64,000 bases of DNA from Namhaeicola litoreus. Lineage in GTDB: Bacteria; Bacteroidota; Bacteroidia; Flavobacteriales; Flavobacteriaceae. A program made the position numbers and the translations under genes. The stretch spans positions 558,001-622,000 of the forward strand of contig NZ_JBHTMY010000003.1 in the NCBI RefSeq assembly GCF_042679565.1, in the 5' to 3' direction. The notes beneath the pieces were generated by a model. The model was not told where the DNA came from. It worked only from the letters and a program-made list of their open reading frames with translations, and did not search any database. This document shows, piece after piece, positions 59,553-64,000 of this stretch (its first letter is position 1; every line of letters starts with the position of its first letter).

Positions 59553-61112
59553 TTAATGTCCTTTTGGGATCATTTCCTCAATTTGTTTTTGGGTTTTGCT
59601 CAAACTCCAGTCGCCTGCGGTCTGACTTGGCACATAATCTTTAAAGGTGCTCAAGAAATTAAAAGCATAACCTTGCATCGCCATTAAAATATAAGCTCTG
59701 TCTATATACCAGTCATAATAGGTATTTGATCCATGTAAGGCCTTTTCGAATGGGTCACGTCTTAGGTTCATTAAATAGGGCGCTCTTAATTCTACAAAAG
59801 GCTCTAACCAAATTTGCAATTTATCAGCTCTGTTTTCCATAAACATGGCTTTCCAGTCTTGGTAACGCAACGCGGCAATTTCACCTGCATCATTTACATA
59901 AATAAATCCTTCTCTGGGAGAATCTTTTGTTTTACCCATAAGATAATCTAGTTGGTTAACACCATCGATGTAATTCTTATAGGATCTTCCGTTTACGGTA
60001 GTGCCTTTTCTCAATTGATCTGTAATATTCGTATTTCCGGCAACTGCGGCAAATGTTGGTAACCAATCTTCGTGTGCAACAATACCATTCAACGTTTTGT
60101 TGGCTTCGAATTTACCCGGCCATTTGATAAAAGCAGGAACCCTGTAAGCTCCTTCCCAGCTACTGTTCTTTTCTCCGTGGAAAGGTGTTGTACCTGCATC
60201 CGGCCAAGTGTTGTAATGCGGACCGTTATCTGTTGAGTACAATACGATGGTGTTGTCTGCAATCCCTAGTTCATCCAGGTAATCTAAGAGCATCCCAACA
60301 TGCATGTCGTGTTCTATCATACCATCCGTATATTCATCATTACCTTTATGTCTGCGATCTTCTTTTACATGCGTTCTGAAGTGCATTCTCGTTCCATTCC
60401 ACCAAGTGAAGAAAGGTTTGCCGGCATCCACTTGTTTTTTCATAAAAACTTTTGCTGCAGCTAAGGTTTCATCATCAACAGTTTCCATTCTCTTTTTGGT
60501 AAGGGCGCCAGTATCTTCTATACGCTGTCCTCCTTTGCCGTCGGCATAAGTGTGTAATACCCCTCTTGGGCCATACACTTCGCCAAACATTTTACCATTT
60601 TTTAATTTCATATCGGTAGGATAATCCTCATTTTCAGGCTCTTCTTCAGCATTTAGATGATAGAGATTTCCAAAGAATTCATCAAAGCCATGCATGGTTG
60701 GTAGGTGTTCATCACGGTCTCCCTGATGGTTTTTACCAAATTGTCCTGTTGCATATCCCTGGGCTTTGAGTACGGTAGCAATGGTGATATCAGATTTTTG
60801 CCAACCTTCTTTGGCACCGGGCATTCCTACTTTGGTCATACCTGTTCTCACCGGTACATTACCTCCTAAAAAGGCAGCACGCCCGGCGGTACAACTCTGT
60901 TGTCCGTAATAATCTGTAAAAGCAAGACCTTCTTTGGCAATGCGGTCTATGTTTGGGGTTTCATATCCCATCATCCCACGGTTGTTGTGGCTGATATTCC
61001 AGGTTCCAATGTCATCACCCCAGATCACCAAAATATTTGGTTTTTTTTGGGCAAATACAGAAAGAACCATCAACAGGGATAAACCCAGCATTAGATGTTT
61101 AAAATTTTTCAT
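59553..61112 (-). CDS. Sulfatase (arylsulfatase type), paralogue 3
   Basis: Exported sulfatase of family S1, 519 residues from the ATG at 61112 (MKNFKHLMLGLSLLMVLSVF), preferred to the in-frame start at 61154 because it begins the signal peptide. Cleavage is expected near VFAQ. Active-site signature QQSCTAGRAAFLGG with Cys74; metal-binding WGDDIGTWNISHNNRGMMG and later YSTDNGPHYNTWPDAG. It differs from paralogues 1 and 2 along most of its length, so it is an old duplicate. Two -7-like elements, TATATTTG and TAAATTTG, lie upstream (minus strand, 61167-61152). Confidence 0.93.
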   Translation of the reverse strand: MKNFKHLMLGLSLLMVLSVFAQKKPNILVIWGDDIGTWNISHNNRGMMGYETPNIDRIAKEGLAFTDYYGQQSCTAGRAAFLGGNVPVRTGMTKVGMPGAKEGWQKSDITIATVLKAQGYATGQFGKNHQGDRDEHLPTMHGFDEFFGNLYHLNAEEEPENEDYPTDMKLKNGKMFGEVYGPRGVLHTYADGKGGQRIEDTGALTKKRMETVDDETLAAAKVFMKKQVDAGKPFFTWWNGTRMHFRTHVKEDRRHKGNDEYTDGMIEHDMHVGMLLDYLDELGIADNTIVLYSTDNGPHYNTWPDAGTTPFHGEKNSSWEGAYRVPAFIKWPGKFEANKTLNGIVAHEDWLPTFAAVAGNTNITDQLRKGTTVNGRSYKNYIDGVNQLDYLMGKTKDSPREGFIYVNDAGEIAALRYQDWKAMFMENRADKLQIWLEPFVELRAPYLMNLRRDPFEKALHGSNTYYDWYIDRAYILMAMQGYAFNFLSTFKDYVPSQTAGDWSLSKTQKQIEEMIPKGH

Positions 61113-61151
61113 GTAAAATAAAATTTGGTTAATACTTTGATTGAAAGATAA

Positions 61152-61167
61152 CAAATATACAAATTTA
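61152..61167 (-). promoter_or_regulatory. -7 promoter elements of sulfatase 3
   Basis: On the minus strand 61159-61152 reads TATATTTG and 61167-61160 reads TAAATTTG, both exact TAnnTTTG. They lie 40-55 bases before the ATG at 61112. No TTTG is found at -33 for either. Confidence 0.45.
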
Positions 61168-61282
61168 GGAGCAAGCCGATTTTAATATTTGATAGTTATA
61201 TGTGAATTTTTAGGTTAACCCAAATTAATTATTATTTCTAATTGTTAAAAAAATCTGAATTATTCATTTAGAAAAAAGTAAA

Positions 61283-61305
61283 TAAAAAAAGGCCCAAAGG
61301 CCTTT
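61283..61305 (-). terminator. Rho-independent terminator after the small secreted protein
   Basis: Minus-strand AAAGGCC (61305-61299), loop TTTG, GGCCTTT (61294-61288), then TTTTT. A 7-bp GC-rich stem and T-run, 20 bases after the stop. Confidence 0.75.
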
Positions 61306-61324
61306 CTATTAAATCTGTGGTTGA

Positions 61325-61789
61325 TTATTTATTTTGGATAAAATCCATATTATCTAAAATAGAGAATCGGATGCCGTCGGCAATGTATTGTTCTATTTGA
61401 TAGAATTGGGCCGCAACAACGGGGTTAGTGGCTTTTTTAATTTTCTTTGTGTATTTCATCAATGTGTTCTCACTGGCAGACCTTATGACAATAGCTTTTT
61501 GTAACATATCCTCTGCCATTTGGTTCGATACAGCACTTGTGGTAGAGGCATAGGTGCTCAATAATTTGATTCTTTCTTGTCCGTTTACTTTTCTGGCTAC
61601 TTCATATTCATCGTACAATTCCCAGAATTTAGCAGCGTCTACACCGCTAAGGTCAATATTTTCGGCAATGATCTCTTTTTTTTCTGATCCAAAGATATCT
61701 TGGATCATAGACATTTCATCTTTTGTTGGCATTTGCGCATAAGACATGGCAACAAATAAAAAGGCAATGAGTAAAGTTAATTTTTTCAT
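61325..61789 (-). CDS. Small secreted helical protein
   Basis: A 154-residue exported protein with a signal peptide at 1-18 (MSYAQ). The mature part is helical, with the pattern ENIDLSGVDAAKFWELYDEY and LYDEYEVARKVNGQERIKLL; the central W-E-L-Y-D-E-Y recalls the W-P-I-Y-N-K-Y of the protein at 8215, so both probably belong to the same Spy-like group. It lies upstream of sulfatase 3 on the same strand and has its own terminator, so co-regulation is possible but not shown. Function unknown. Confidence 0.72.
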   Translation of the reverse strand: MKKLTLLIAFLFVAMSYAQMPTKDEMSMIQDIFGSEKKEIIAENIDLSGVDAAKFWELYDEYEVARKVNGQERIKLLSTYASTTSAVSNQMAEDMLQKAIVIRSASENTLMKYTKKIKKATNPVVAAQFYQIEQYIADGIRFSILDNMDFIQNK

Positions 61790-61907
61790 AGGTTTAAAAT
61801 TTGGTTAATTAAATGTTTCACATTGTAAATATAGGAATTTGAAAAGTAGTAGGACATAGTGAATTAAATTTATCTTTTGCTCTACAGGTGTTTACATCGC
61901 CATTCGA

Positions 61908-61921
61908 AAACGATTTCGTTT
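61908..61921 (+). promoter_or_regulatory. LacI-type palindromic operator upstream of the sugar transporter
   Basis: AAACGA-TT-TCGTTT is a perfect 14-bp palindrome, 78 bases before the transporter start. Its core ACG-N4-CGT matches the AACGTTTTCGT site at 46409-46419 upstream of the glucan phosphorylase, suggesting one LacI-type sugar regulator could act at both. The regulator is not in the window. Confidence 0.5.
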
Positions 61922-61999
61922 GTTAAAAAATGAATTTTTTCAAAAAAAGCGTACAGTAGTTTTTTGCAAATGTAAATTGCATAAGATAAAACCTTTCAA

Positions 62000-63349
62000 A
62001 TGGTAAAAAAAACAAATTTAAGTTTCTGGCAGATCTTTAATATGAATGTGGGATTCTTGGGAATTCAATTTAGTTTTGGTCTACAGCAAACGGCTGTGAA
62101 TCCTATATTTTCTTTTCTTGGAGCGCATCATGAAGACTTACCACTGCTCAATCTCGCAGGACCTGTAACGGGTCTGATCATTCAACCTATTGTAGGGGCT
62201 ATTTCAGATAAAACCTGGTCGCCAAAATGGGGGAGGAGAAAGCCATTCTTTTTGATAGGGGCCTTGATAGGCAGTTTATGTTTATTTGCCTTTCCTTTTA
62301 GCCCTGCTCTTTGGTTTGCAGTTGGGTTATTATGGATTCTTGATGTGGGCAATAACATGGCTATGGAACCCTATCGCGCTTTTGTAGGTGATAAATTACC
62401 CAACAAACAGTTAAGTTTTGGATACCAAATGCAAAGTTTGTTTGTAGGCGCCGGTATTGTTTTGGCGAATGCATCTATTTTTCTTTTTCAAGACTGGTTT
62501 GGCGGTACTGAGTCCTTAAGTGAAAGTGTCAATACAATCCCAAAATGGTTATATTATTCATTCTTTATAGGTGCAATTCTATCGGTTTCTACCATATTGT
62601 GGTCAGTGTTTAAAACACCCGAAATACCGCCTTCTGAAGAGGAATTCGATGAAATAAAAAAACACAATGCGCTTCCATTGTCAGAGCGCATCAAAACACC
62701 ATTTTTAGAGATAGTTGATGCCATTAAGGAGATGCCAAAGTTTATGTGGAAATTATCTCTTGTCTATTTATTTCAATGGTATGCTTTGTTTGTGTATTGG
62801 CAGTTCATAGCCCCTATGTTTGAAGAAAGTATGGGCTTTGATAAATCTCAGGCACTTAGTCAGGCGGCCAAAATGAATACAGCTTACAACGTATCTACAA
62901 TTATTTTTGCCTTGGCATTGGTACCATTGGCGCTAAAATACGGCGGAAAAAAAGTGTATGTTTTAAGTCTTTTCTTAACAGGAATTGCCATGCTTAGCAT
63001 ACCCTATATTCACGACCCTATGATTGTAATTTTCCCGATGATTCTATTTGGAATTGGTTGGGCAGCGATGATGGGTATACCCTATTCAATGGTGTCTAAA
63101 ATAGTTCCACAAGAAAGGCGCGGAGTTTATATGGGGATCTTAAATATGATGATTGTAATTCCAATGGGAATCCAAACCTTAACATTCGGACCAATTGTAA
63201 AAAATTTGTTGCAAAATAGCGCTGTTAACGCGATTCTTTTTGGAGGAGTTTTTTTTATGATTGCCGGTCTTTTGGCTCTTCGACTTAAACAACCGGCCTC
63301 TCTTGAGGAGGAAGAAAATACCTCCATAATCAATACAGGGGCACATTAG
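62000..63349 (+). CDS. MFS sugar transporter (SLC45/GPH-like)
   Basis: Inner-membrane transporter of the major facilitator superfamily, 449 residues, about twelve helices, in the group with sucrose/maltose:cation symporters. The MFS signature between helices 2 and 3 is ISDKTWSPKWGRRKPFFLIG (near residue 68-87), and the second-half copy is less clear. The N-terminal phrase NMNVGFLGIQFSFGLQQTAV is typical. A sugar kinase gene follows 55 bases later, so the pair probably imports and phosphorylates a disaccharide-derived sugar such as fructose from sucrose. A palindromic operator is upstream. Confidence 0.9.
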   Translation: MVKKTNLSFWQIFNMNVGFLGIQFSFGLQQTAVNPIFSFLGAHHEDLPLLNLAGPVTGLIIQPIVGAISDKTWSPKWGRRKPFFLIGALIGSLCLFAFPFSPALWFAVGLLWILDVGNNMAMEPYRAFVGDKLPNKQLSFGYQMQSLFVGAGIVLANASIFLFQDWFGGTESLSESVNTIPKWLYYSFFIGAILSVSTILWSVFKTPEIPPSEEEFDEIKKHNALPLSERIKTPFLEIVDAIKEMPKFMWKLSLVYLFQWYALFVYWQFIAPMFEESMGFDKSQALSQAAKMNTAYNVSTIIFALALVPLALKYGGKKVYVLSLFLTGIAMLSIPYIHDPMIVIFPMILFGIGWAAMMGIPYSMVSKIVPQERRGVYMGILNMMIVIPMGIQTLTFGPIVKNLLQNSAVNAILFGGVFFMIAGLLALRLKQPASLEEEENTSIINTGAH

Positions 63350-63404
63350 TCAGAAAAAATTTGAGCAATTTAAATAGTTACGTTTCATACAAGAAAAAAT
63401 AGTT

Positions 63405-64000
63405 TTGGAGCAGGATAGAAGAAATATAGATATTTTATGTGTTGGAGAAGTTCTCATTGATTTTATTGGGCATCAATTGGAAAAGGAAATTCGCGATACT
63501 TCTGATTACCATCGTTACATGGGTGGTTCTCCCGCGAACGTTGCCATGAATATGGCGAAACTGGGATTGAAAACAATGATGGTCGCATCGGTCGGGGCAG
63601 ATGGTTTTGGTAAATATATTTTAGAAAGCCTCAAAGAAGGGGGTGTGAGGGTCGATCATGTGGCTAAATTAAATCAAAACAATACCAGTGTTATTTTTGT
63701 ATCTAAAACTGTGCACACGCCTGAGTTTATACCCTGCAGAGATGCTGATTTGAGGATTTATCAAAACCAAATCCCAAAAGAATTGCTCAGAAATACCCAT
63801 ATATTTCATACAACCTGTTTTGCACTTAGCAAAAACCCGGCACAAAAAACCATTTTAAAAAAAGCTGAAGAAGCGTTCCAATTGGGTTGTCAGCTGAGTA
63901 TAGATATTAATTACGCAAAAAAAATATGGGATGCACAGGAAAAGGCATTGCATGTGATCAAAGCGTATTGCAGGTTTAATCCATTGGTCAAGATTAGTGA
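63405..64000 (+). CDS. PfkB family carbohydrate kinase, partial
   Basis: ATP-dependent sugar kinase of the PfkB/ribokinase superfamily; the frame runs off the right edge after 198 codons. The start appears to be TTG at 63405 (LEQDRRNIDILCVGEVLIDF): an in-frame stop lies at 63375-63377 and no ATG precedes the first strand. The family motif GGSPANVAMNMAKLG is at about 40-54, followed by VGADGFGKYILESLKEGGV. Fructokinase is likely from the neighbouring MFS gene, but IolC- and KdgK-type kinases look similar in this half. The second PfkB signature is beyond the window. Confidence 0.85.
   Translation, partial: MEQDRRNIDILCVGEVLIDFIGHQLEKEIRDTSDYHRYMGGSPANVAMNMAKLGLKTMMVASVGADGFGKYILESLKEGGVRVDHVAKLNQNNTSVIFVSKTVHTPEFIPCRDADLRIYQNQIPKELLRNTHIFHTTCFALSKNPAQKTILKKAEEAFQLGCQLSIDINYAKKIWDAQEKALHVIKAYCRFNPLVKIS

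Noticed and set aside
54070..61112. Three sulfatases as an assembly artefact or very recent duplication
   Set aside because: The three differ along most of their length and have different insertions, so they are genuine diverged paralogues.

Overview
The window is chromosomal DNA from a member of the Bacteroidetes, most likely the family Flavobacteriaceae. The signs are low GC content, few strong Shine-Dalgarno sequences, many upstream copies of the Bacteroidetes promoter (TTTG at -33, about 19-21 bases, then TAnnTTTG at -7), a TonB-dependent receptor with a carboxypeptidase-regulatory-like N-terminus, a bacillithiol deacetylase, and proteins whose sequences look flavobacterial throughout (HisRS, GCH-I, Mrp, transhydrogenase). 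Three sulfatases suggest access to sulfated, probably marine, organic matter. I see no phage, insertion sequence, CRISPR array or rRNA. Identifications are from reading motifs and remembered family features; no database search was run.

Layout: 1-1.9 kb, an efflux operon (TolC then adaptor) behind a palindromic operator. 1.9-5.2 kb, a minus-strand purB operon (small membrane protein, HEAT-like protein, PurB, lipoprotein, TerC). 5.3-8.2 kb, MORN-repeat protein, mnmA and a nitronate monooxygenase. 8.2-9.8 kb, an ECF sigma factor overlapping a membrane protein and a Spy-like protein. 9.9-14.0 kb, TonB receptor and M23 peptidase. 14.2-16.5 kb, coiled-coil protein, zapA, a probable 6S RNA and rny. 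16.5-22.5 kb, M20 peptidase, DUF4126, hisS with a large internal insertion, folE, LuxC-type reductase. 22.5-28.3 kb, ferredoxin, mrp, nifU, tyrosine catabolism (hmgA, hpd) and yifB. 28.5-37 kb, bshB1, tRNA-His, TPR protein, an unrecognised 616-residue protein, uvrA, a sigma factor, a 46-residue protein, a cysteine-free nth and bcp. 37-46 kb, a conserved unknown, the pnt transhydrogenase, an MBL hydrolase, a methyltransferase, an AI-2E-type transporter and an NlpE/META lipoprotein. 46.5-53.9 kb, glucan phosphorylase, PhnA, a pair of small paralogues, icd with a divergent LysR gene, a DUF4440 lipoprotein, and a PadR/membrane-protein operon. 54-61.8 kb, three sulfatases with a HAD lipoprotein, a PAS-HTH regulator and a small secreted protein. 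62 kb to the end, a sugar MFS transporter and the start of a PfkB sugar kinase.

Most of the window is housekeeping with small accessory operons. The points I rate highest are the roughly 130-residue insertion in HisRS, an unrecognised Cys-rich protein with TIM-barrel-like flavoenzyme motifs, a phosphorylase in which the PLP-binding lysine position is threonine, a 6S-like RNA that moves the rny start, a perfect PadR-type operator, an endonuclease III with no cysteine, and the sulfatase locus.
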